Assembly (NCBI GenBank): GCA_013397435.1
Contig: VZRG01000163.1
Location: 248,001 to 312,000 of the forward strand
Reading direction: 5' to 3'
DNA: 64,000 nucleotides
Source: Erythrocercus mccallii
Lineage: Eukaryota; Chordata; Aves; Passeriformes; Dicruridae
Part shown: positions 24,701-37,268 of the stretch, piece after piece
Position numbering within the stretch: position 1 is the first letter of the stretch
How the letters are laid out: every line of letters starts with the position of its first letter
Made by a program: the position numbers and the translations under genes
Notes under the pieces: model-generated
Databases searched by the model: none
What the model was told of the DNA's origin: nothing
What the model saw: the letters and a program-made list of their open reading frames with translations, nothing else

Positions 24701-27700
24701 TTTGGCTTATAGTACTGTCTGCATTGTAGTTCAGAGAAGAGGCTTATTAACGTTTAAAGCTATACCTTATGTAGTTTTTGTAGGTTTAGATGCAGTTTAA
24801 AAACGCATGCTTGCTTTCAGTGATAGTGATTTTTTTTCATCATGAAGTGCAAAACTCCTTGGTGCATGAAGGGAAAACAAATACTGCTGCAGTGTGTTAG
24901 TGATGAGGTTGATAGGCATCAGAAGCTTCTCTTTGCTAATGCAATACTTGCTCTCTTCCACCCAAGAGGCACAAGTGTGCACAACTATGTTCTCTTAAAT
25001 TATGGACTAAATTAATTGCAGGAACAGTCAGCGAATATTTTCTACACTAGGATCTAAATGGATAAATTACAACATTATTTGTTTTTTTACTTTTTCTGAA
25101 GATAATAAGTGGACATAGTTGCAATCAAGTGTTTCTTTTAGGTGACACATGTGTAGTGACATTAATAGCCGATTTCAAAATGTGTTCAATAAACTAAATT
25201 ATTTTGTAAACAAGCAATTAGAAATTATCCTTAGATCTATTTGTTACACACTACAAATAAATGTATTATTGTGCCCCTTATTTGTTCATATTCTTCAAAC
25301 ATGGATTGCCTACTCATTATTCTTTAGATGGGAGTCTTTCAATGCACAGTATGTTCTGTGAATCAAGCTTGCATTGCAAAGATGTTGTGTATGCTTTCTT
25401 TAAAGCTGCTGAAGTTCTATTCTGCTCTGACAGTGGGTATGCAAAAACAGCAACTTCTTGTACATCTGATCACCTCACTATGTTTACCCTAGATCAATGA
25501 GAGCACAACATTATTATTGAGCACACTTTTTCTGCTTTTTACTGCTTTAAGACTGTAGAATCAGGTCAGACAAGGAGAATAAGGTTATTTCGATTCACTC
25601 AGGCAGCTAGTGCAAAATGGTTTGTCAAACTGAAACCAAGGTTACTTGTGCTAAGCCATTCAAATCACAGGAGTGAGTGGAAGCACCAGTGGGAATACAT
25701 TTTACAGTCAGTGTGATGATAAACCTTATATTTTTCTATGTGATTTGTTCAAGAAATATCCACCTAACACCAGAGACAAGTGAAACTGCAAATATCTTGA
25801 ACCAGTTCTGACAAAGGAATTGTAAATCAACATGCAAAGTTCTGAAAATATGGGTTATTGTTCATATTCTGATTCACTAGAAACAAATCTCTTTTTTAAG
25901 AAACCTTAAATCATTATGTCCGAATTAAATTATTTACTTACTTTTAAATGGGATTTTGATATCACTTCATTAACAGATATGTGCTTGAAATATATTTTGT
26001 TTTACAGAACTTATCTGAGCTATAGCCAATATATTTGCACAGGCTTGATTAAAATTGTCAGAGTTAAAACATTTTAGCTAAGCCGCAAAAAGATATCTTA
26101 GGAAGAAGACACGTACCACAGCAATTTTCCCACATTTATGGTTTTCTTTTTAAATTACATCAATTAGTAGATCCAGATATGCAAGTATGACTATAACAAC
26201 AGGTCTTTAGCTTTATGTGGAACTAAAGGTTACAAAGGCTTCCTAGTTCTACCAGATGACCTCATGGCCTTTATGGTTTTGGCTGCATATGGTCAACACT
26301 CTGTAGCTTGGGGGTTATTGTAAATAGCAAGCAGAGGTATTATTTTTCTCTGTCCAAAGCTTTTTATTGAGGAGTGCTCTAATTAGTGTTTTATCAAAAA
26401 TGTGGGGAAGTGAACACTTGGCTTTCAGATCAAAGCACCTGTTTTTAATTAGTCATGTTAGAATTGCTAGGCACCATCTGAGCTTGTCCATTGAACTAGG
26501 CACATGAGGAAACCCATATACAGGGATATCTGGATTTTGAATTCCAAGTAAACATACAGGGAAAGTTAATCAAGATGGTCACATTTGCAGCAGGCTTAAA
26601 TGAAAATGCCAGAGACTTAGGTGAGTTCCTTAAAACCTTCAGCTTCTAGGTCTCTGTCCTTGCAGGCCCATGGTGATGGACAGAAGTATTGGCAGGCAAG
26701 TTCTTTCATACTGGCTCCTGTCTGCTCACTTTTCAGTCCCCAGGAGTTGGTTATCATGTGCTAGAGACACCTCAAAGGCTGAGTTATGTGAGCGTGAAAA
26801 GATGCAAGCTTCTCCCAAAAACCAGGAAATTGCAACTTGTCCAACTCAGTTTGAGAGCACAAAGAAGTAGAATATGAGAGATGTGCTGCTGAAGGGGAAA
26901 TTCAACATCCTGTTACTGACAGGTCATATTAAATATTTGGTCCTGACAGCTCTGTGGACTGCAAGCAGCTCTGAATCAGCAATTACGCTTTTGTGCTTGT
27001 AAAAAGTAATAGATGCTTGACTTCTTGTCATGGGTGTTTTCCTCTTGTCTTGGGAGACAGGAGCACTGTAAAAATACTTCACACAGACCTTGAGGAAAGG
27101 TGGAAAATAGCAAGTGTCTTTCTTTGCTGAACATGAACTCTAAGGCTGCAAAGCCCGCAGAGGGAGGCTGTCTCCAAACATCTGCCCCTGTTCCTTTCAA
27201 AATTTAAATCTTCTGAGATCAGTACATTATTCTCCAGATCCTGGATTAATACAGGTGAGTAATCTACCTCACTTCATATGTGGTCCTCAGTTCCCAAGCC
27301 ACAGGTGGTGCATCCAGTTCAAAAGGCAATAGAACTTGAGAACAGGGCAGTTTTGTTCTGAAGTAAATATCTGGGTCACAAGAGTTAGCTTTAGACTTCC
27401 TTTAGTAGGAAAATATGTGTCTGAGTACAATTTTCTTAGAGATTTTCCCAACAGTTCAACTGATGCCAAGCATGAGGTAAATATTCAGTGAGGCCATTTT
27501 AAGAACAATCATTATAGCACAGTCATATCCAAACAGAAAGTCAAAGCAAACCAAAGAAAAAGAAAGAAGAAAATCCACAACTCATTAAAATAGCGTTGTT
27601 TACCTAGTCACTCTTTTTCAGATATTCTTATCTGTGGTTTTCTATCCACACCTTTTGCTGTCTTCAGGAGCAACACTCAAAGTGTGGGGATTTTAGAGTA

Positions 27701-29217
27701 CTTAGGAGAAACCACTTTTTCAAAAAGCAAACTCCCTGCACTGACTGGAGCAAAGCTGTGGCTCCACTGTATCATACCAAAACTGTTTTCCTGACTTACG
27801 TGTATTGTGTAAACAGTTATGTGCATAAAAACAGAATGCAAGGAAGGTAAAGACTAGTCTTAGGAGTTCAGCAAGGTGATCTTCAGTGCAAGGAATGTTT
27901 AATTAATCAATATTAAATCAAAAGTTTGGCACTAAGCTTCTTTTAGAATTGTTAGTTTTCTAAGGGAGAAGACTTCATGAAGGAGGAAATTTTCCTTTAA
28001 GAGTACATGTGCTCAAAATCAAAGAAAACAGAAAGAAAGTAATACTGTTTGTCATCACCTTAAGGGTCCTTCTTTGTAATACTGAACAATCTATGAGCAG
28101 ATCATAAGTGTTTGTTATGCAACAGTAATGCTGAGACTGCTTGTGAACAGTTTTCTGTATTTATGCAATGCCTGTATTTGTTTTTCTCGTTGTGTTGATT
28201 AGTCGCGACTGGTCAGACGAGTCATATGGTGTTGTTTCTGTTCTCAGATTAGAAGAGTGCACAAATTCTCGTGTGTCAAGTAGTTTTGCTAATAATTACT
28301 CTGGCAGCTTCAAAGCCAAGATGTATGGTAACAATCCATACTTTTTTTGAAAATGAATACAAAAAGAGAAAAAGTGCACCTGAAAAGAAGACAAACCCTG
28401 AGCAAATAGTCACACAAGACTGTTTTCCATGCTTGCCTGTAGAGCTATACACATGAACGTTCTTTTGTTTCTTGTTGAACGTGTGCATGTGCTAGGAACC
28501 CAGCTCATTACTTTTGCTTTTGAAAAAGTATTTCAAAGGAATCTTTTGTGTTTGCTTTACTTTACATTGTTGGTTTGATAGGCTTTTTTTCATTTTTATT
28601 TTAATGATTATAAATCTATACCATGTTTTGAGGCCTAAAATATTACAGCAGGCTTCTGGCCACTTCTCTCTGAAGTGTTAAGAGCTTCTATTGTAAGGGA
28701 CAAAACACTCACTACAGAAACGCTGGAACTATAGAAAACATTGGGCTTACTTTCTACCAACATTAGATATTGAAATCTTTCCATCTCAGCTCTGATAAGA
28801 GGTGCTGGCTATCCAATAAAAACTGGTTTGTCTCAAAATCTTTGGAATTTCCATTTTTTTTTTGAAAAGCTGACCCTAATTATTTTTATGAAGGTTATCT
28901 TTGTCCCTGAGACACAACAACTGTTACAATAAAAAAGGTATTTTGTAGGCTCTCAACAATTTTTAGAGAAACTTATTTTTGCACAAAATTATCCAGATGA
29001 CAAAAGGTTTTGGGAAAAACACTGTACCATGTAGGCTTCAAATACCCTGTGTGGAAAAAAAAGAGACTAAGGTATAGATGACTGTAGCTGACTTTGAACT
29101 AAGAGAAATAAGAAAGTGATCCACGTATGGTGCAAGAAATCCTCCTCAAGTCAGCCGTGGACAATAATGATACACCATGGGGAGCAGGCTGAAGGAAAGT
29201 GATGATCCCTTCACATC

Positions 29218-29255
29218 TTCATGAGTACTTTCTGACTTTCATGAGTACGGGCTGA
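29218..29255 (+). repeat. Imperfect 20-bp tandem duplication
   Basis: TTCATGAGTAC occurs twice, 20 bp apart (about 29218 and 29238), with similar following bases ending in CTGAC. A local duplication only. Confidence 0.7.
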
Positions 29256-29279
29256 CATAATAACAGTTATCTTTCTCAG

Positions 29280-29295
29280 TTTTTTTTTTTTTTTT
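29280..29295 (+). repeat. Poly-T tract, 16 T
   Basis: A run of 16 thymines followed by CCAG. It mimics a 3' splice site, but no exon follows. Confidence 0.9.
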
Positions 29296-29400
29296 CCAGG
29301 TTTTGGTGCTTCCATAAACACTTCTTTAAGCATTTGCTTCTCTGCATAGTGTTGGGAAAAGAAGTCAGAGCAAACTCCAAGTGGGGAAGTGACCAAATGG

Positions 29401-29437
29401 CAAAGAAAAGACAAGAGACAAGAAAAGACAAGAAAAG
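29401..29437 (+). repeat. Purine-rich AAGAAAAGACA-type short repeat
   Basis: Overlapping copies of an AAGAAAAGAC / AAGAGAC motif form an almost pure purine stretch. Confidence 0.7.
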
Positions 29438-29479
29438 GTTAAGACTAAGACACTTCACAAGACATTAAAACAGTCCTGA

Positions 29480-29558
29480 GAGTTGGACTAGATAATCTGG
29501 GTTGAACTGGATGGTCTTTAAAGGTCCCTTCTGATGCAAACCATTCAAAGACCCTATT
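29480..29558 (+). mobile_element. CR1 LINE 3'-tip fragment (plus orientation)
   Basis: About 80 bp of CR1 terminus: AGTTGGACTAGATAATCTGG, then TTTAAAGGTCCCTTCTGATGC, then a decayed AAACCATTCAAAGA tail. A short second copy of the TGGATGGTCTTTA-type block within it suggests slight internal duplication. Everything upstream is lost. Confidence 0.85.
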
Positions 29559-30149
29559 ATAAAAACTTACCAACTTATTTATACTTAAAACCCTAGAGTG
29601 GAAAAATATTACTGTGATAAGTACTGTCCAGAAACATGAAGATATTTAAACATCCCTTTATAGTCACATTCTATTTAAAAGCAATATAGATTTTTAGCTA
29701 TTTGGTGTGCAATTATATCAAATTTTCTTGAAAATTCCTGGAACTGGTTTTTCCTATCCTAATAAATCCGTACTGAAAAGAGAAGAAAGTCAGTATCTAG
29801 ATAACAGAAAATCTGACAAAGAGGGTGCGTACTTGTTTTTACCGTCACAGGAAATAAACTCAAGAAGATATTTGTGATTTTTCTTTCTTTTCCTCATTTT
29901 AAAATTTTGATACTTAATGCTCAAAAGGCTAATTTTGGGAGGTGTATTCTTATATTTGAACCACGACCGTGGAGTATATGACCAAATTCCTCTTGGCTGT
30001 GCTTCTACCAGTTGCTGTTGGACATTGATGTCATGAGTTTTGTGCACTGAAAATGGTTGTATTACTGATACTGAACTCCAAAATACTTATCTGAATCATA
30101 CATAGTTCCTCTGCTGGACACGTAATTGATTCATAGCATTCATAGGAAA
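29559..30149. other. Unique noncoding DNA
   Basis: Nothing recognised between two CR1 fragments. Confidence 0.5.
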
Positions 30150-31045
30150 CCCTGAAATGCAGGGTAGAAGGGATTTATGGAAATTCTACTCAAAAGTCAC
30201 AGCCAAAGTAGGAAGCAACCGAGTCAGATGAGCCATAACATTTTCATTTTTCAGCCAAGGAATGAAGCTCTCTAGCAATGTCTATTTCACAAATTGTTTG
30301 GGTAACCTGAAACTCTTGTGGTTGTTGTCCCTTATGTATCACCTGATACTACAGAGTACCTCATTTCTCATCTTTGAAGCTACTCTACATATATCTATAA
30401 TGAGTTCCTTTAGATCGTCTTTAGCTCATTTTCACCAGGATAAAGAAGCCAATCTCCCTCATCCTCTCTACATCATGTCCTACTTCCCAGCCTTTAGTTA
30501 TACCCTCTTCAGTTTTACCTCACCCCTACAGAGAGGTGCAAAACTAGACAAAATATCCCAGATGTAACCTCACCAACAGCAAGCAGAGGACAAGATCTGT
30601 TAACAGATCAGATTAATGTTCCTTAACCATACATCAGCTCAGCACACTATTTACCTTTCTCATGATGAGAATGATCTGACTTGGCTCAGGCTCCCTTTCA
30701 GCATGACTCGATCTCCTGGCTGCCAGACCATAATACTGCACAGGGCTGTATGACCTGGCATGCAAAACTTGATGCTTCTCCTTGCTGAAATGAGGTTTGT
30801 GCTGGTCCCATCCTCCAGTTTATCAGGGCCCACTTTTTGTTATGACAATCTCACCCTCTGATTTAAATCTGCTGAGGAAACACTTCAAAATCATCCGGGT
30901 CTTTAATGACTATAGCTAAAAAATAAGGGCCCCAGTATCAACTTCTGGTATACTCTACCAGTTGCTGACCACCAGCCAAACATCAAACCATTCATTATTA
31001 CCCTCTGAACATATCTGCCATTTAAAACCCACCTAACAGGTCTGT
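30150..31045 (-). mobile_element. Old, diverged CR1 LINE copy (minus orientation)
   Basis: The order of blocks follows the reverse complement of the CR1 ORF2/3' region: CACCAGGATAAAGAAGCC near 30433, ATCCCAGATGTAACCTCACC near 30555, GATGCTTCTCCTTGCTGA near 30770. It then gives AGGGCCCCAGTATCAACTTC near 30927 and GTTGCTGACCACCAGCCA near 30961, where the known copies read close to GGCCCCAGTATCGACCCCTG and a CACCAGCCAGAC-type block. Similarity is patchy, so this is the most decayed CR1 here, or a relative from an older CR1/L3 lineage. Its left boundary and tail are uncertain. Confidence 0.72.
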
Positions 31046-34000
31046 ATTATTTCCTGTGTTCTTCAGAGCTTGAAAGGCAAGATTTTACTCTCAGTTAAAG
31101 ATGTTAGGGGAAAAAAATTGCATGTGGGTGCTCTTCTGTCATGCCTATTTAAAAATAGCACTCTTTTAATGTAACTCAGGTAGAACCAGGCCCTTCTTTG
31201 ATGAAGTTAATGGAAAATACGTAAGGAAATGGCCACAGAATGGAAGCTATCATGTTTTTGTGGCTAAATAAGCGACTGCTTCGCTGCCAAGCTGTGATAA
31301 GTGAAACACATTAAATAAAACCCCTAGTTAAACCACAACTCCTTGATGGTGATTTTCTTATGCACAGTTTCTTTGTGGTTTAAGCTAATGGCTTTTACTC
31401 ACACAATGGGTTCTACTAGGGTATGCACTTTGCCAGTTACCACACCTCAGCTGTACAGTAGCAATTCAATAAGACAAGGTAATTAAATAGTTTTTGACTT
31501 TGTAAGTATACCATATATAAGGATAAATGTTGACATCATTATAAAAAAATTTACTCAGAAGACCAGATACATTATTTTTGTTGATGCCTTGGCAGGCTGA
31601 TTCAGGCCTAAAAGGGGTTGGAAATAGAGAATGTTAGAGGGCTTTAATAATAAGCTTAAATGTTAGAAGTGCCATTCTACCAATTTAAATTAGAGACATA
31701 ATCAGTGCACGGCAGAATTAGTGTAATGGCAGAACTGGCACACAAGCGTATTAAAAATAAATGGTGTTACTTTCGTTCCTTTTATTTGCTACATACTTAG
31801 GAATATAGCTATTGTGATATATGCCCCCTGCAAAAACAAAAAAAATCTATGTCTATTGCCATGGTTGACCTATTTATCAGGTAATTTTAGGGATTTTAAT
31901 CTTGGTATACGATTCTTCTCTCTTTATTTTTCTAGATTTTATTTTTTTATTATCTATACTTAACACGATGTAATATTTGGTCTCGTTTTCATGAGTTATA
32001 TTTTTCATTGTTTCAATACTGGAGTATTCCAATAACATTTCCCTAATCATAACACTTAGCCTTGTTGTTTGTCTCTTCAGAAATATGATTAGGATATTTT
32101 AAAGGACAGTGGCATAATCTAACAACATATTTTTAATATGACCTAAGATGGGTAGGGAAAGCATGTTCCAGCTTTGTGCAACCACTGAGTATAAAAGCTC
32201 TCGTGAAGGAGTACTGTAATTAAGCCTTAGGAGTGTGAGACTTTTTATATATTGTGACAATGGCACTGTACCATGAATGACATGACTGGCTTGCCTCCTA
32301 GAGATGGGGACCTGGAGAAGGAATGTTAGTCTGAAACATAATTACTGGATAGACTTGGCCAAATAATTAATCTGTAGTTATCATAGCACACTTGTCTTGC
32401 TTATAGGGATCCATTTTATCCAAGTAAACAGTCCATAAAATTACATACTTATCCTCCCACCCTTCCCTTAGGACACAAAGATGGAAAGGAAGGTATAAAA
32501 TTGTAACGTGCATGCTGTGTTTTTGTTCCTGAGACAACTTTTGATCTTTTGCTCAAATAATTTTTTCTCGCTGGTTTGAAAGGATTTTTTTTGTCTCTTA
32601 CATAAGCATCTTTTTTATTTCTTTTATTTCTTAAAAATCTACCACTCTCTTTTTAAATAAATAGCTTTAAAATGTTCTTCAGCTAACTCCTTTCTTTCTC
32701 TATATGATTGCTACTGATATTTTTATGCCTTAGAAATTTTGCCAATAGAGTTCATAGAGTTCAAGTTAAACTGATTCTTATGCAAAGGGTAGATTCAGGC
32801 GAGTTGGAATGAGCATCATAAGGCAAATATTTTGAGTCTGTAACATTAATTTGAGAATCTCCTGGACAGGCTTCTACATGTACCATGTAGAAATTTTATT
32901 GAAGTAAAATTATCTGAACAGTTGAGTCCATTAGCTATTTTGCAGCACTTTAGTAAAAATTAAAAAAAAAAAAACCTACTCTTCACATTCATTTTTTACT
33001 ACATTGGGAAGAAAAGATCACTGTCTGCTAGTCTTACTGCTTGTACTGTGCCATCTGTGCTTGTAAAAGTAATAACAAGCAATGAACTGCATATGCCATC
33101 TGTAGTCAGATCTTTAATAACAATTAGGTAATAATAATCCCCAAGAAATCACTTGTTAACTGTGATAATTGATTAAATCTAATTATTTTGTATAATAAAC
33201 TCTAATCAATGTTTTACAATGCTGATAATGCTTTTCTTCACCCCCTTTTTTTCCATAGTAAATTCCCCAGCATGTTTGAGCAGCTGTGCAGGAAAATTAC
33301 TGATTTTCCTGAGTTAATGACTGATTTTCTACCAAGCAAAATCCAAGACACAGTCTGCTAGGTTTATAATCAATTTTTTGGTTTTCCTTGTGAACAAGGT
33401 GCAATGTAAATATAAAGTAACACTTGGCAAAATTAATTATTTCAGAGTAATTCCTTATAAGTTGAAGGATGAACAAAGATTGACAATTTAAGCAAAAAGT
33501 AAAATGCAATACACTCATTGGATTATTCTGCAGTGTTTCTCCACAAAACCAGTGGTAACAAATGACTCCAAGACACAGAAGGTGGTCAGTTGATTTGGTT
33601 GCAACTCCAATCCCAAGGCCCCAGTTCTGCAAAGATTTAGATCTTAAAAGGTGAAGCAGTCCATCACCTAATTTCCAGTATATATCTGAATTCCAACTCA
33701 AACTTAAGCATGAATTTCAATGCTCTAGTAACCTGAATTTTTACACTTATTTCTGCACAGATGAGTAGGGGCTTGTGCTCTTATGGCATATTCATTTTCG
33801 TAAAGCCAAGCTCAAGCAACACTTGTGAGATTAGGAATTACATCTGAACAGCAATCTGTAGAACGTATGTTGCAACAAAAAATATCCTAAAAAGTGTTCA
33901 GACATGCCTCTCCAAGACCAAGTATTTTATTAACATAATCTACTGTGGCAATATAAGGAGAAAAAAAAGAATCTTGGTTTAGTTACTATGACAATATGAA

Positions 34001-34389
34001 TCTCTTCTGTATGACTAACCTAATTAAATCACACACACAGCTTTTAAAAATCTCTTCAAAATTTTTTTTCATTTTAATTATTAGAGATACATTACTGAAG
34101 GAAATTCAAGGCTCAAAATCCATCTTACAGCAGTCAGTAAACATTTATTAGATAGAAGTGATCCTGATCTTCAGCAGTGAGTTCAGACTGGTAGCTCAAA
34201 AGCAAACCAATAATCCAGAAGCAGGAAGTGCTATAAAATTAGAGGTTAAATTAGAGATCTGCAGGCAATCACAATGCTACAATCACATTGGCATCACAGA
34301 GACCTAATGGCCTAGCTCCCATGGCTGAAGTGCTGCAGGCACAGGAATGCTTAGGAGTGGATCTCTCCAGGTGATTTTGTCCAGACTCA
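31046..34389. other. Unique noncoding DNA
   Basis: No recognised gene or repeat. A TATA-like TATAAAAG occurs at 32190-32197 with no supporting promoter features. The 134-codon minus-strand frame at 33297-33701 begins with TTG and has no recognised domain. The stretch 31225-31500 is a candidate conserved noncoding element (see findings). Confidence 0.5.
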
Positions 34390-34740
34390 CTGCTAAAGTA
34401 GCATTAGATAGAGCCAGTTGTCCAGGATGGTGTCCAGCCAGGTCTGAAATACTCCATATATGGAGGCTCCACTGCCTTTCTGGGCAACCGGTTCTTGTGT
34501 TTGACTACCTCTACAACAAAACATTCTATTATTTTGTTCATCCTGGATTTCATGGAGCTTGATTTGTGCCCATTGCCTTTGTCCTGGCACTGAGCATTGC
34601 TGAAAAGAGACTGGTTGCTCATCTTCATTTGCTCCATTAGGTATTTATACACTTTGATACCCCTGAGCCCTTTGTTCTCCAGGCTGAACAGTCTCAGCCT
34701 TTCAGAGTCTGAGCCTCTCAGCCTCAGATTTCTTTCTGCA
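34390..34740 (-). mobile_element. CR1 LINE 3' fragment (minus orientation)
   Basis: The plus strand reads GTTGTCCAGGATGGTGTCCAG near 34419 and GGAGGCTCCACTGCCTTTCTG near 34462. It continues with CCCTTTGTTCTCCAGGCTGAAC near 34668 and CTCAGCCTTTCAGAGTCTGAG near 34693. All are reverse-complement CR1 3'-region blocks in the expected order. The tail is missing and the copy is well diverged. It accounts for the overlapping open frames at 34347-34652. Confidence 0.82.
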
Positions 34741-37251
34741 AGAAAGAAAAAGAAAAGAATTTATAGAGACACAGTGATCAGAATATTTTTGAAATTATGT
34801 TTATATAGAAAAGATATATTCATACAGGGTTTCCATTCTTTTTTAGATTTTTTAAATGAAAATACCTTAAAATCTGCCCAACTGAAATATATCTCAAAAT
34901 CAAAACTCTTAATTTCTTTTGCAGAACTTTGTTTTCAGGTTTTATTTGTTTTTTACGAGTTCATAAACTTGCAACTGGTCGTCTTGATTTTCACCAACTG
35001 GTCCTTGCATAGACCAAGAACTATGGGAGTAGGAGGAAGATATTTATTTTAATATGCTTAGAATAAGACCATTTCTTTCAGAAAAGCTTATTCTAGTTTA
35101 CTACTCCACAGAGTCCCCAAAACATTTGTTGGCCAGTAAATGTATTGTTTGTACAACACAAAATTCATAAATATTGTTAAATATTGGTTTTGTCAGTCAG
35201 GAAAAATATTTGTTAAATATGTAAACAAACTGTATACATTTCTTGCCTGAAGTTCACCTGCAATGGAAATGACATTTATTTGTTCTTTTCACTAAGTAAC
35301 CACTTGATCTTGAAGTAATTCTGAATTTTATTTATGTGGGTCCTTACTTTTTAAGTCCGTTTCAGGTTGACTTTCTACTTCAGAAATAAATATAAGTTCT
35401 GCCAGAAAAGCTTGCTACACGTACATTTAAAAATGAGGACACCTGACATTCTTTAGATTCACATCCCATATTTTGCATTTTCCTGGTATGTCCTATGAGT
35501 TTTTTAAATAATCCAGTAGGGTTTCCAGTATTACTCTACATATGCTAACTATTTTCAAACAAGAACTTTTGGTATACAGATGTACTATAAATGTTAATAC
35601 AATTACATCATTTCCAGTGCTTTACAATTCATGCAAATATTCCCTACCTGTACTTAATATTCTTTACATTTAGCATTATTTATTTGTTATATTTTCTTGA
35701 ATGTGGAAAATAAATAGAAGAAAGTGAAAATGTATATCCAAAGTTGACGTAGATTTCCACTTTTCTCAAAATGGTTATTTTTATTTTAAAATATACAGAG
35801 GGATTATTGGTTGCGGTTCAAATTCAGTCTCAGAAATTAACTACATAATAGGTTTGTTATTGGAGCTTATATTAAAATCTGTCCCAGCATCATTAAACTA
35901 AGACGAACATAAAAGTCAAAATAGAAAATGCTCAGAAAAAATTATAACCCAAAACAAAGAATATATTGTGGACCCATGATCAGTGTTCTTCTCTAGAAAA
36001 TACACAGAGTATTGTAATGCAAGAAGATGAAGGTAGAGACAGAAATAGTTGAAGCAAGCATGAAGGGCTTTTCAAGAAAGTTCTGTCAGTTCAGCTGAAA
36101 GCGAAGATGCCAGACCCCAGCACAGCTTTTATACCAACATGTTTAAAACAGATTGCCTATTTTCTTGCTGTAGCTACAATGAAGTACTGTATATAGACTT
36201 CTACAAATGAAAGGAAACAATGAGTGCTTTCCCATATTGTAAAACATGCTGCTTCAGCAGTCTGGCATGAGAATGTATGAGCCCTTTTCCCAACAACATA
36301 AACCAGGATAATTAGTAGCATACCTGACAGGGATATGGGAGGATTAAAACTGTATTTTTACATTTCTGTGCAGCATCACAAGTATTATAAATAATACAGA
36401 CAGTTTGTTGCCTTGCAGTTCCATCAGCAGCTGTACAGTACTTAATGTTTAATAGATAGAAAGGAACCAATTTACACCATTTTCAGAATAGCCCTTTACC
36501 TATCACAGTGACTGTTGATCACCTTACACAGAGACTTAGCCACTTGCTTCCCTCAGCCTATAATTGCAATTTGAGGTATGCATTTTCCCTGGCAGATCCA
36601 CATTTTAGCGCAGTATGTGTTGAAAATTATGGCTGTACTTTGCAAGATGGGTAATTTCAGAAGGACCTAACTGGTTTCCACAAAGAATAATTCATCTGGA
36701 TAATACCTTATGCCATGATTTGCATCCTCTAGAGCATAGAATAGCCATCAAGGAGTTTTCAAGTGGTAGCTCTCTGTTTTGATAGCTTTACTGATGTTTT
36801 ACAACAGAGGTAACATAAGTGCTGAAACACTGATGGCATTTTTAGACTATAAGAAAAGTGGTACAAAGCAGTGGTTAATAGTACTGTAGCTACTGATCTG
36901 TTTTTAATTTTGGAGACCTAAATCTTTATTTCATTAATGGGGAAGTTCAAAGACATTCAAGCTTGCATTTGCCCATTCTATTCCCTGTAAGCCACTACGA
37001 ATGTGCAGGAATGACTTACATGTCTCCCAGTGGGCTCCACAAGCAGGTTGTGAGTTACGAGACAAGAGGTGAACTGTTCGTCAGCACAGAGGGAAGAAGA
37101 GGTCAGTAGACTGACCCAGAGAGGGGTTTAGAATAATAAATTGGAATAAATCAGGTAGTGGATGCCACTAGATAATGCTCAGTCAAGTAATAAACCTCTG
37201 ACCAGGAGACTACAGTAGAGGTTTTCACCTTACCCCTGCTTCCCACCATGG

Positions 37252-37268
37252 AAAAAAAAAAAAAAAAA
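37252..37268 (+). repeat. Poly-A tract, 17 A
   Basis: A run of 17 adenines after CCATGG. No retroposed sequence is recognised upstream. Confidence 0.9.

Larger units (their letters stand above)
21712..29479. other. Unique AT-rich noncoding DNA
   Basis: Nearly eight kilobases without a recognised gene or interspersed repeat. Small local repeats (29218-29255, 29280-29295, 29401-29437) are listed separately. The stretch 26380-26452 has a compact cluster of transcription-factor-like motifs, discussed in the findings. Confidence 0.5.

Noticed and set aside
32190..32197. TATA-box-like TATAAAAG
   Set aside because: Common by chance in AT-rich DNA. No CpG island, exon or other promoter sign nearby.
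35815..35825. tRNA B-box-like GGTTCAAATTC
   Set aside because: No A box or cloverleaf-forming arms are found upstream.
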